Source of the DNA: Lewinellaceae bacterium
Lineage (GTDB): Bacteria > Bacteroidota > Bacteroidia > Chitinophagales > Saprospiraceae
Reading direction: 5' to 3'
NCBI GenBank assembly: GCA_016713985.1
Contig: JADJOD010000001.1
Span: forward strand, 222,501-286,500
Length of the DNA: 64,000 nt
The notes under the pieces were generated by a model, which saw only the letters and a list, made by a program, of their open reading frames with translations, was not told the origin of the DNA and ran no database searches. Position numbers and translations under genes: made by a program. This document shows, piece by piece, positions 50,102 to 58,509 of this stretch (position 1 is its first letter; every line of letters starts with the position of its first letter).

Positions 50102-50267
50102 GTCGGCAAAGGCAGGTATTTAACCCCTCCCGCCCCCTCCCGGTCGGAGCCGGGAGGAGACAAAAAGGAGTTTGTGCTTATTTGCCTGGTTTCCGGGGCA
50201 ATTGAACGGGCATTCTAATGGGTAAAGACGCCTGTTTCCTTAAAAAGGTTGGGTCACGGGGTTATAT

Positions 50268-50705
50268 TTATCCAAAATATTGTCGGAGGGCAGTCATAAA
50301 TATTTCTTTCTGGCCTGCCGACACCACAAGATTGACGCCGTTTTGCATGATCACGTGGCCACCTTTGCCGCGTACATACTTTTTGATGTGTTTCAGGTGG
50401 ATTGTATGCGAGCGGTGAATCCGGATGAACGAATGTTCCGGCAACATCAATTCCACCTCCCGCAGGGTCCGGCACACCAGTATCTGCCGTTTGTCGGTAA
50501 AATGAAGCAGGGTATAGTTACCGCTTGCTTCCAGGTAGGCGATATCTTTTATCTTTTCGAAACAAAAACCTTCCATCGTAGGTAACACGACTTTTTTGGA
50601 CGATTTCCGCATAACGCCATATTCTGGTTTGAATGCGACGGCGCGTGCGCTGCGATTCGGTTCGGCCGGATCGGAAATGCTGTGAATTGGTACGGCGTTC
50701 AACAT
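50268..50705 (-). CDS. LytTR-family DNA-binding regulator without receiver domain
   Basis: 145 residues from the ATG at 50705. Residues about 45-140 form a LytTR domain (EKIKDIAYLEASGNYTLLHF, CRTLREVELMLPEHSFIRIH, RSHTIHLKHIKKYVRGKGGH). LytTR proteins bind DNA through loops and usually sit behind a receiver domain; none is present here, and the N-terminal 40 residues are polar without a recognisable sensor. In-frame codons upstream to 50879 overlap the divergent TPR-like gene and were rejected. No kinase adjacent. Confidence 0.87.
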   Translation of the reverse strand: MLNAVPIHSISDPAEPNRSARAVAFKPEYGVMRKSSKKVVLPTMEGFCFEKIKDIAYLEASGNYTLLHFTDKRQILVCRTLREVELMLPEHSFIRIHRSHTIHLKHIKKYVRGKGGHVIMQNGVNLVVSAGQKEIFMTALRQYFG

Positions 50706-50882
50706 GGCAGAAAAGATAAAAGATGATGAGTGGTTTGTGGTTTCAAAAACTTTCTGAGACAAAAGTACCGGCGGATATCCGGGCCCACAATCCAAATTTA
50801 AGGAATAAGTCAGGTTCCTGAACCTTCCTTTCGATTTGGCAATTTGACGAAAAACCGACACTTTTGGGCACTGAAACACGTC

Positions 50883-52427
50883 ATGGCCAAAACACCATCC
50901 GATCGATTATACCGCCTGGTCCGTTCGCTTTCGCCCGCCGAGAAGCGCTATTTCCGCCTGTTTACCGGTACGAAAGCCGAGGGATCGAGCAAATACCAGC
51001 AACTTTTTGAAGCGATTGCGGCGATGGGCGTATTCGACGAAGAAGCGCTGAAGCGCAAAGTGTACAAAAATCAGCCGCCGGAGGGCAAAAAATACTCCGA
51101 ATTAAAGGCTTATCTGTACGAACTCGTGCTCAAAGCCCTGCAATCGTTCGACGAGCAGCAATCGGTTGAATACCGCCTGAATCACCTGCTCCAAAGCGTC
51201 GCTGTGTTGTACAAAAGGGGGCACTACGACGATTGCCGCGACCTGCTGCACAAAGCGGAAAAGTTGTCAAAACAATACGAAAGTTTCACCCATTTGCTGG
51301 AGGTCATTCGTTGGGAAAAACAACTGGCTTACACCCGTATGGATGTGGATTTTTTGAACCGCCAACTGGGGCATCTCCAATTTGAGGAAGACCACGCGCT
51401 CGAACAATTGCGCAATGTCGCCGACTACCGCAAGGCTTTTTTTCAGGCCTACACCACCATTAAAAAAGAAAACCGGCTCCGGGGTTATGACCTGAAGACG
51501 CAATTACAAGATATTGTAAATCAGGAACTTTTAAGCGATTCCGACCTCGCTCTCTCCCACAAGGCGCGGGTGATGTACTACCGGACGCTCAACATTTACC
51601 ACTTTGCCGCGCTGGAATACCAGCCGTTTTATGAAAGCGGCAAAAAACTGATCGCCCTGCTCGAATCACAACCTCATTTTTTGCGCGAAAACCTGTCGGA
51701 CTACATCGCCGCCCTGAGCAACCTGATCCTCTCCTGCGGCCTCCAGCAAAAATACGACGAGGTGCACTTTTGCTTAGAAAAATTGCGCAACCTGACCCCC
51801 ATCACCGAAGACGACCGCCGGAAGATCCACCGGCAGTATTACTCCAACAAACTGGCTCTTTGCACCTACACCGGCGAATTTGAAACCGGGCGCAGGGAAA
51901 TGGAGCAATGCCTGAACGAATCGTCGGCGCTGGATCAGCACGACTACGAAACGGCCAGTTTTTATTTTCAGTTCTGCACCATCTGCTTCGGATGCGGCGA
52001 TTACAACGGCGCCCTGGCCTATCTGAACGATTGGCTCAACCAACCCCGCTCCGTCGAACGGGAAGACCTGCAAAGCCTTGCCCGGGTGTTGTCACTGATC
52101 CTGCACGTGGAAATGGGCAATACGGTATTGCTGGAATCCCTGCTCCGCTCCACCACGCGTTTTTTGCAAAAGAAAAACCGCCTGTACGATCTCGAACGGC
52201 GGTTTATGCATTTTGTTTCCGAACTGATGCGGCAGGCTTCTGTGCGCGACCAGCGTAGTGTTTTTCAGAAAATGAAGGCTGATTTACAAGAGATTGTAAA
52301 AATGCCGGGTGCAAAAGTGCTGCTGCAAACATTTGACCTCGAAGCCTGGTTAGATTCCAGGATCAGTGGTCAGGCGTTTGCAGCAGTGGTGCGGGACAAA
52401 TGGAGGCGGGAAACCGAAAAAGCCTGA
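50883..52427 (+). CDS. TPR-like helical protein of unknown function (Bacteroidota family)
   Basis: 514 residues from the ATG at 50883. The N-terminus (DRLYRLVRSLSPAEKRYFRLF) is distinctive, and the remainder is helical with TPR-like spacing (HHLLQSVAVLYKRGHYDDCRD-type segments, YQPFYESGKKLIALLESQP, ETASFYFQFCTICFGCGDYNGALAYL). No signal peptide, so it is probably cytoplasmic. I do not know a function. Convergent with the RiPP precursor gene (3 bp apart) and divergent from the LytTR gene across 177 bp. Confidence 0.78.
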   Translation: MAKTPSDRLYRLVRSLSPAEKRYFRLFTGTKAEGSSKYQQLFEAIAAMGVFDEEALKRKVYKNQPPEGKKYSELKAYLYELVLKALQSFDEQQSVEYRLNHLLQSVAVLYKRGHYDDCRDLLHKAEKLSKQYESFTHLLEVIRWEKQLAYTRMDVDFLNRQLGHLQFEEDHALEQLRNVADYRKAFFQAYTTIKKENRLRGYDLKTQLQDIVNQELLSDSDLALSHKARVMYYRTLNIYHFAALEYQPFYESGKKLIALLESQPHFLRENLSDYIAALSNLILSCGLQQKYDEVHFCLEKLRNLTPITEDDRRKIHRQYYSNKLALCTYTGEFETGRREMEQCLNESSALDQHDYETASFYFQFCTICFGCGDYNGALAYLNDWLNQPRSVEREDLQSLARVLSLILHVEMGNTVLLESLLRSTTRFLQKKNRLYDLERRFMHFVSELMRQASVRDQRSVFQKMKADLQEIVKMPGAKVLLQTFDLEAWLDSRISGQAFAAVVRDKWRRETEKA

Positions 52428-52430
52428 GTT

Positions 52431-52634
52431 TCAGCCGCCCTGAGAAGCGCCCGTGGTAATCACGGCAGTCAGATCTTCAGAACGGATGTCCACAGCCGTC
52501 CAACGGGTGCGGTACGTAAACCGGCGACCCTTGATCATGTAACCGCCTTTCAGCCGGTTCATTTGTGATTCGTCGAGGGTGGTGACGAAACTTTGAACCT
52601 TGAGTTCGCTTAGATTGAGTTTTGCTTTTGCCAT
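52431..52634 (-). CDS. Pinensin-leader RiPP precursor-like peptide lacking cysteine in the core
   Basis: 67 residues from the ATG at 52634. The leader (KAKLNLSELKVQSFVTTLD, then SQMNRLKGG) matches pinensin-type and related Bacteroidota natural-product precursor leaders, with a double-glycine cleavage motif at residues 30-31. The 36-residue core (YMIKGRRFTYRTRWTAVDIR, then SEDLTAVITTGASQGG) is rich in Thr/Ser but has no Cys, so classic lanthionine bridges cannot form. No LanB/C, radical SAM or ABC peptidase is adjacent. It may be dehydrated or exported by enzymes elsewhere, or be a leader-only homologue. An upstream in-frame start at 52697 lacks RiPP character. Confidence 0.72.
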   Translation of the reverse strand: MAKAKLNLSELKVQSFVTTLDESQMNRLKGGYMIKGRRFTYRTRWTAVDIRSEDLTAVITTGASQGG

Positions 52635-52785
52635 ACGGTAACAACAGTTTGATAATGAATGAATCGGATAAGTACCGAAAAGATAAAGGATCAGCAAAAG
52701 GTCGGTTTTACCAGTTTTTTGGAAAAGTCAGGATTCTGAAGGTAGTTATATTGTTGAACTACGATCTTATTCCGCGATTATTTGT

Positions 52786-53256
52786 TCAAAGATACTTAAA
52801 AACCAGTTCTTGTTCAAATCCCGAACGCAACAAAGACGCCGCAGTTTTTTCCCGCATCTGCCCGTCATTTTTATACTGGATGCGTTTTTTCTCCAGAAGT
52901 TGTTGCAACAGTCCCAGATACGCCGCTTCGTCGATGGATTCGAGCGCTTTTTGAATGAGGTCCGGAGCAATATCCCGCATACGCAATTCCTGTCTGATAC
53001 GCACCCGCCCCCAGTGGTTGATGCGAAATTTGCCTCCCGCATAAGCCAATGCAAAACGTTCTTCGTTAAAAAAACCGTCGTCCCGCAGCACTTCAAAAAT
53101 TTGCTCCGCATCCGCGGCGCTGATGCCCAGTTCTTTCAGTTTTTGCCGCACCTCTTTGGGGCATCGTTCGCGGTAAGCGCAGAAATGCTCCATTCGCGCC
53201 AGCGCAGCGTCGGGAGTGAGGGTTTTTTCAGGTCGTTTCGCGGAGTAAAATGCCAT
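52786..53256 (-). CDS. recX: Regulatory protein RecX
   Basis: 156 residues built of three-helix repeats typical of RecX: LARMEHFCAYRERCPKEVRQKL, FEVLRDDGFFNEERFALAYA, WGRVRIRQELRMRDIAPDLIQ. RecX binds the RecA filament and limits its extension. recA is not adjacent. It lies 16 bp downstream of the secreted protein gene on the same strand, and 151 bp of non-coding sequence separates it from the RiPP gene start. Confidence 0.9.
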   Translation of the reverse strand: MAFYSAKRPEKTLTPDAALARMEHFCAYRERCPKEVRQKLKELGISAADAEQIFEVLRDDGFFNEERFALAYAGGKFRINHWGRVRIRQELRMRDIAPDLIQKALESIDEAAYLGLLQQLLEKKRIQYKNDGQMREKTAASLLRSGFEQELVFKYL

Positions 53257-53272
53257 AACGCGGGGGTCGGGT

Positions 53273-54702
53273 TTAAAACCGCAGCAAGACTAATTTCAAC
53301 TTGTTGCGAAATTCGGATGGCACCAGGCATTCGCCGGTACTGATTTGGAGGGCGTCGCGAAAACGCAGGCGGAGGTTTTGTCCGACCGTGTTGATCAGGC
53401 TGTTGCGATCAAAATCTCCAAGCGGGGAAATAACATACTCGCTGCACGTATTTTCATACTTGATTTCATCATTGAACAAAAATGCAACTGATCGGTAGAG
53501 CGCAGCAGAAAAAAGGATGAAAAAGTACCTTCGTCATCCTGTGAATATTGTTTTTTGTGCAGCACGGTTTTCCACTGCGGCTGCCCGTCCGGGAGAATAG
53601 CGATCACAAACAGGTCGTCGAAATAAAAATCGACGACCATACGCAAGCCTTCCCGCCAGAACCCCCTGCCTGCGGAAGTGCCGCGTTGTATTTCATGGTG
53701 CCGTTCGGCAACCAGCAACATACCGCCGTCTTGCCGCAAGATGATCTGTTTTACTTCCGCATCCGCGATACCTTTGGTGTCTTCTTCCACGTCTTTCCGG
53801 CGCAACACGGACATAAATTTGTCGTCAAAAGGCTCGTAATGAAGCACATGCGAGGTATCACCCGGCGCCTGCCTCAGAAAAAAAATGCCGTTCGCGCGGT
53901 CCTTGTTTTTGTCGGCATAAAAGCCGGCGCCAACCAGCCTGTTGTTCAGGTTGTCGTACGTGAACTGCATATCGTTGGTCAGGAAATCGTTCAGCGGAAT
54001 ATTGGAAATATGATCCCCCGAAGCGTTGATGCGGAGCACGATAAATTCATGTTCGTCTTTGCGGGCCCTGCGGTTGTTTTTTTCATTAATGAGGTAGAAA
54101 TCGCCGGTGTTGCTCAGGGTCATCGCTTTCAGGTTCGATTCGTAGATATCTTCTTCCAAATCCACCGTTTTATCCCACAACACCTGCATCTTGTCGAGCC
54201 GGAAGCAGGTGATTTCCATCTTATCACGCTCCGAAATATTGAATACGACGAAGCAGTTTTTGTCTTCGCTGCGCACGACATCGAGTGCGGGTGGGGAAAA
54301 CAAGCGATCGCCGTAGTCTTTTACGGTCATGCTGTCGATCAGGTTGGCGCCAGGGTCGTATTTGTGCACGCGGAGAATAACCCGGCTGCGGCGGCGCACT
54401 TTATGAACGACCGAAAAATCGTTTTTTCCGCCCACTACGGACAGAATTTGCACGCCCCTTTTTTCCAGGTCATCTATTTCCCGGCTCCAGGACAACTTCA
54501 TCTGATCGTCAAATGCCTGAACTTCGAAGTCGTCGAATTTGTCCCGAAACAACAAAATACGATCGCGCATACGCCCGATGATCTCGTAGCCATAGTCATT
54601 CCGGATAGAAATAGCGTCGGATACCAGCATCGATTGTGCCTGCATGGCCCCCGGCGTGAGCAGGATGGCTGCCAAAAAAAAGCGAAAAAAAGACTTTCTC
54701 AT
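53273..54702 (-). CDS. Secreted protein of unknown function, 3' frameshift
   Basis: From the ATG at 54702 (signal peptide MRKSFFRFFLAAILLTPGAMQAQ), about 476 residues when one base is restored. As written, the frame ends at 53395 with LHFCSMMKSSMKIRAASM. A sixth T in the TTTTT near 53478 gives LHFLFNDEIKYENTCSEY, which continues to a stop at 53273. The protein is a beta-rich, possibly propeller-like chain (DRILLFRDKFDDFEVQAFDD, DFYLINEKNNRR, GGMLLVAERHHE). Family not recognised. It is divergent from aroQ and 16 bp upstream of recX. Confidence 0.75.
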
Positions 54703-54723
54703 AATATTGATCTTGAGCGGCGA

Positions 54724-54731
54724 TAAATTTG
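54724..54731 (+). promoter_or_regulatory. Candidate -7 box (TAAATTTG) for aroQ
   Basis: Matches TAnnTTTG 37 nt before the aroQ ATG, within the 66-bp divergent region. Confidence 0.4.
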
Positions 54732-54768
54732 CGGGAAACCTTTCAGTTTCCAACAAATTTTTGCATTT

Positions 54769-55224
54769 ATGAAAATTCTTATCATAAACGGCCCCAACCT
54801 CAACTTGTTGGGCAAACGGGAACCGGAGATTTACGGCCCCCGTTCCTTCGACGATTATTTTCTGGAACTTAAATCGCAGTTCCACCACATCCGGCTGGAT
54901 TATTTTCAAAGCAACCACGAAGGTAAACTACTCGACAAATTGCATGAAACGGGTTTCGACGTCGATGGCATTGTGATCAATGCCGGGGCGTTAACCCATA
55001 CTTCCATTGCCTTAGCCGATGCCGTAGCGGCCATCCCCGCGCCGGTTGTGGAAGTGCACATCAGCAATGTACATGCGCGTGAAACGTTTCGTCATCACTC
55101 GTTCCTGGCGGCTACCTGCGAGGGAAGTATCGTCGGTTTGGGGCTCGAAGGTTACCGGCTGGCGGTGGAATGGCTCGTGAGGCGCTCGCGGGTTGTCCAA
55201 AAAACAGAGGGCCCGGGCGATTGA
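54769..55224 (+). CDS. aroQ: 3-dehydroquinate dehydratase, type II
   Basis: 151 residues with the type II signature: ILIINGPNLNLLGKREPEIYG at the N-terminus (catalytic Tyr and Arg), FQSNHEGKLLDKLHE, INAGALTHTSIALADA, VEVHISNVHARETFRHHS (catalytic His) and GLGLEGYRLAVEWL. It dehydrates 3-dehydroquinate to 3-dehydroshikimate in aromatic amino acid synthesis. It forms homododecamers in the cytoplasm. No other shikimate genes nearby. The next gene starts 49 bp downstream. Confidence 0.96.
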   Translation: MKILIINGPNLNLLGKREPEIYGPRSFDDYFLELKSQFHHIRLDYFQSNHEGKLLDKLHETGFDVDGIVINAGALTHTSIALADAVAAIPAPVVEVHISNVHARETFRHHSFLAATCEGSIVGLGLEGYRLAVEWLVRRSRVVQKTEGPGD

Positions 55225-55273
55225 GCGCCGCCGGAAAATATGTTAATCACAACCTTTCAGTCGCCTGAATACG

Positions 55274-56050
55274 ATGACCATTTGCAAAAACTGTACACAC
55301 GAATTTGAAGGAAAATTTTGCCCCAAATGCGGGCAAAAGGCCAAAACCGGACGAATATCCACCCGTCAGGTGTTTCATGAAGCCCGTCAGCATTTTATTC
55401 ATTTCGACCAGGGCTTTTTGTACACCATGCGCGAACTGCTCACCCGGCCGGGGCACAGCGTTCGGGAATACCTGGAAGGCAAACGGGTGAAACACGTCAA
55501 ACCCGTCAAATTTATGTTCTGGGCCACAGCCGCCAATTTTTTGGTCCTGCACTACATCGGGTTGGACCAGGAGATCAGAAATAAAATGGTGGAGCAACAA
55601 CCCAACAACAACCCGAAAGCCAATGAATTGTCGCAAAAAATAATCAATATGGTGATGGATCACCCGTCCATCATGATGTTTTCCATGATCCCGGCGATTG
55701 CGTTTTGCTCCTGGTTGATGTTCCGGCGAAGAAATTACAACTATGCCGAACATTTTGTGCTGAGCTCATTTCTCATGGGAGAGGTCAGCATAGCCACTAT
55801 TTTCACCATACCGGTTTCCAAATTTCTGAATACCGTTTTCACCAGTACTTTGCCCATGACGCTGTTCGGACTGGGCATCTGGGTTGCTTATTTCGGCTGG
55901 TCGTACACCCAGTTTTTCCCGTCGCAAAACAAAATTCTGGTTTTTTTAAAAGGAGGACTTGCTATTCTGCTCGGGTATCTGCTGCTGATCCTGTTTATGA
56001 GTATCGCAGCGGTTGTGCTGGTGCTTATTTTTTTCACCTCCCTGAAATGA
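55274..56050 (+). CDS. DUF3667-like zinc-ribbon membrane protein
   Basis: 258 residues. A zinc ribbon at the N-terminus (CKNCTHEFEGKFCPKCGQK, four Cys in two CxxC pairs) is followed by the DUF3667 region (FHEARQHFIHFDQGFLYTMR, RPGHSVREYLEGKRVKHVKP) and about five transmembrane segments. Function unknown; the family is common in Bacteroidota. It follows aroQ and converges on the RND adaptor gene 6 bp away. Confidence 0.85.
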   Translation: MTICKNCTHEFEGKFCPKCGQKAKTGRISTRQVFHEARQHFIHFDQGFLYTMRELLTRPGHSVREYLEGKRVKHVKPVKFMFWATAANFLVLHYIGLDQEIRNKMVEQQPNNNPKANELSQKIINMVMDHPSIMMFSMIPAIAFCSWLMFRRRNYNYAEHFVLSSFLMGEVSIATIFTIPVSKFLNTVFTSTLPMTLFGLGIWVAYFGWSYTQFFPSQNKILVFLKGGLAILLGYLLLILFMSIAAVVLVLIFFTSLK

Positions 56051-56056
56051 AGCAGC

Positions 56057-57103
56057 TTACTCCACTTTTGAAAAATTCAGCGGCATGTTGGGGCGCAGAA
56101 AAAGAATGCCGGTGGTGGCAATGGTGTCGCCCACGGAGAGTCCTTCGGTGATTTCAACCATGCCGGATTGGCGGACGCCGGTTTTTATCGTCACAAAGTT
56201 CGCTTTGCCGCCCCTGCTCACAATCACTTTTTTGTCGCGTGCCTGTGGAATAACACACTGGCTGGGAATCAGCAGTGCCTGCGTTTTATTGCCCAGAGAG
56301 AGGCTTATTTCCGCAAAAGCGCCGGGCAAAAGGTCGCCGCCGTCGCGCACCAGCGCCCGAACCAGCAGGTTACGGGTGTCCGCAGAGATACTTTGTTCGG
56401 TGGCCTGCACCACAGCGCGATAGGTTTTGGTGCTGCCACCCACGGTAAACGAGACGGTTTGGCCGGTCCGGATCAGGGCGCCGTATTTTTCGGGGATGGC
56501 AAAGTCAAGTTTCAGGGTTTGTGATGCCCGTATGGTGGTGACCGCCGTGGCCGGTGTCACATAAGCGCCCGGGCTGATTTTGCGCAAACCGATCACGCCG
56601 GTATAGGGTGCGCGCAGTTCGGTTTTGCCGATGTTGATGCGCACGAGCTCCATTTCACTTTTCAGGGTCTGGACCTGAAGCACAGCGAGGTCGTATTCCT
56701 GCTGGCTCACGCCCTTTACTTTCAACAGGTCGCCGAGTCGTTGTTCGGTGATTTCGGCCTGCTTGAGTTGCGTTTCGAGTTTGTTGAGTTGTGTGCGCAG
56801 GTCTTCGTCAAATACTTTCACCAAAAGATCTCCTTTTCGCACGGTGCGCCCTTCGGGCAGGTTGATGGTGACGACACGCCCGGATGCCTCCGGGTGAAGT
56901 TCCGTTTCTTCTGCGGGAATGATTGTGCCGCTGGCCGTTACGTCTTCCGACAATATGGAAGGTTTTACCAAAAAACCGTCTACCGAAGTCACCTTATAAT
57001 CGGTTTTTGCCGGGGCGGACGGGGGTTTTTCCTGTGGGCCCGATTTGCCGCAGGCAAAAAAGGCGATGGTAAAAGCAATTGGAAGCAGGAGGAGGTAGCG
57101 CAT
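56057..57103 (-). CDS. RND efflux periplasmic adaptor (membrane fusion) lipoprotein
   Basis: 348 residues from the ATG at 57103. The signal ends in FFACG, a lipobox. HlyD/MFP features: barrel-sandwich half-motif EDVTASGTIIPAEETELHPEASG, a short hairpin of heptad helices (TQLNKLETQLKQAEITEQRL), the lipoyl second half ELRAPYTGVIGLRKISPGAY, and beta-barrel and membrane-proximal regions ending TGILFLRPNMPLNFSKVE. It would bridge an RND pump to an outer-membrane channel; neither is in the window, so an operon partner is missing or lies elsewhere. The start was chosen at MRYLLLLPIAF for its signal peptide. Confidence 0.88.
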   Translation of the reverse strand: MRYLLLLPIAFTIAFFACGKSGPQEKPPSAPAKTDYKVTSVDGFLVKPSILSEDVTASGTIIPAEETELHPEASGRVVTINLPEGRTVRKGDLLVKVFDEDLRTQLNKLETQLKQAEITEQRLGDLLKVKGVSQQEYDLAVLQVQTLKSEMELVRINIGKTELRAPYTGVIGLRKISPGAYVTPATAVTTIRASQTLKLDFAIPEKYGALIRTGQTVSFTVGGSTKTYRAVVQATEQSISADTRNLLVRALVRDGGDLLPGAFAEISLSLGNKTQALLIPSQCVIPQARDKKVIVSRGGKANFVTIKTGVRQSGMVEITEGLSVGDTIATTGILFLRPNMPLNFSKVE

Positions 57104-57182
57104 ACGTGTAAAATTATAATTGGCGTGCCTGTAGCAGACTTGCAAGATTAGGGCATAAACAGGAATTGACACAGGTAGTTGA

Positions 57183-57216
57183 CAAAAATAAAAAAACCCT
57201 CTCTTGCGGGAGGGTT
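57183..57216 (-). terminator. Rho-independent terminator (minus strand)
   Basis: GAGGGTT at 57210-57216 pairs with AACCCTC at 57195-57201; on the minus strand a run TTTTTTTATTTTTG follows. It probably ends the transcript of the small gene at 57406, with about 190 nt of 3' untranslated sequence. In 57217-57405 I see no convincing gene. Confidence 0.82.
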
Positions 57217-57405
57217 CTTACCGTTGATTGAAGGGCCGCCGGCGTTCATCCGGAACCTGAATGCTGCGCGATACATAGCCGTACAACCCGGCAAAACAAA
57301 ATTCTTTCGGGTATGGGAAAAGTGTCGAACGCATCGGCATCCGGTGACCAGGTTCTGTACATCACCTGATCGCAGCCCGCGCCGGGCGTTTCCTGCTTTT
57401 GCCTT

Positions 57406-57579
57406 TTAGTTGTGCAGGCTGTTGAAAGGACGCATTTCTTCTCCCAGCCAGTTTTTGTTCCATTCATCCACCGGGATGATCCGTTTGGCGTGGCGTTTGA
57501 CTTTGCGACGCAGGAAAGCCACCGCAAGGCGGGGCGATCTGCGCCAGAGACGGCGAAACTTGCTGATTTTTTGTGCCAT
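57406..57579 (-). CDS. Small basic protein (57 aa)
   Basis: ATG at 57579 to TAA at 57406 encodes 57 residues: a strongly basic N-terminal half (MAQKISKFRRLWRRSPRLAV, FLRRKVKRHAKR) and a Trp/Asn-containing second half ending FNSLHN. No Cys, no signal peptide. The frame is isolated and has a matching minus-strand terminator downstream. Could be nucleic-acid- or ribosome-associated by charge alone; this is a guess. Family not recognised. Confidence 0.55.
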   Translation of the reverse strand: MAQKISKFRRLWRRSPRLAVAFLRRKVKRHAKRIIPVDEWNKNWLGEEMRPFNSLHN

Positions 57580-57777
57580 TTGTTAAAACAGTTTTGCTAC
57601 GATTGTCTGCATGGATTAAACACTTGATTACAAACGATTAACGAGATGCGACAGAAATAAGTTTTACTTTGCGTGTTTATTTTTGGTTAAAATTTTGAAA
57701 CGGTATAAATCCGTCATAACCGGCAAATTTGAAAACCCGGCGTACCTTCGCCTTTTGTGGAAAATGACCTGCAACAC

Positions 57778-58497
57778 ATGAGCGAAACCCTTTCAATTGT
57801 CATACCCGCCTACAACGAGGAGCGTACGATCCACCTGATTCTCGATAAAGTGAAAACGGTGGAACTGACCGCCGGCCTTCAAAAAGAAATTATTATCACC
57901 AATGATTGTTCCAAAGATGATACGGAAGGCGCAATTCATCGCTATATGGCGACAAATCCTCATTTAAACATCCGTTATCTGAGGCACGAGGTGAATAAAG
58001 GCAAAGGAGCGGCCCTGCACACGGGTATCCAGCATGCTTCCGGGCAGTATATCATCATCCAGGACGCCGATCTGGAGTACGATCCCACAGAATATAATAT
58101 TTTGTTAAAGCCCATTCTCGACGGTTATGCGGATGTGGTGTACGGCTCCCGGTTTATGGGCGGCAGGCCGCACCGTATTCTGTTTTTCTGGCACAGCATC
58201 GGCAACAAGTTCCTCACCTCGGTGTCCAACCTGTTCACCAACCTGAACCTGACGGACATGGAAACCTGCTACAAACTCTTCCGGGCCGATATCCTCAAAG
58301 GATTCGACCTGAAAGAAAAACGTTTTGGTTTTGAACCGGAAGTAACGGCCAAAATGAGCCGGGTGCCGAACATCCGTATTTATGAAGTGGGTATCTCCTA
58401 TTACGGTCGTTCTTATGCAGAAGGCAAAAAAATCGGGGCAAAAGACGGTTTTCGGGCCATTTATTGCATTTTGAAGTACAATTTGTGGTCGAAGTAA
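57778..58497 (+). CDS. GT2 glycosyltransferase, polyprenol-phosphate sugar type
   Basis: 239 residues from the ATG at 57778 (LSIVIPAYNEERTIHLILDK); a GTG seven codons upstream is possible. Motifs: ITNDCSKDDT, VNKGKGAALHTGIQHASG, IIIQDADLEYDP and the GFEPEVTAKMSR segment, typical of family 2 enzymes that transfer glucose or mannose to a lipid phosphate. No C-terminal membrane domain. It is a diverged second copy of the fold at 27832. The nuclease-helicase gene starts 12 bp later, but their functions do not obviously relate. Confidence 0.87.
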   Translation: MSETLSIVIPAYNEERTIHLILDKVKTVELTAGLQKEIIITNDCSKDDTEGAIHRYMATNPHLNIRYLRHEVNKGKGAALHTGIQHASGQYIIIQDADLEYDPTEYNILLKPILDGYADVVYGSRFMGGRPHRILFFWHSIGNKFLTSVSNLFTNLNLTDMETCYKLFRADILKGFDLKEKRFGFEPEVTAKMSRVPNIRIYEVGISYYGRSYAEGKKIGAKDGFRAIYCILKYNLWSK

Positions 58498-58509
58498 AAA
58501 CTTTGCCCC

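Noticed and set aside
57246..57362. 38-residue minus-strand open frame downstream of the 57-aa gene
   Set aside because: No start context or conserved features; more likely untranslated 3' sequence ahead of the terminator.
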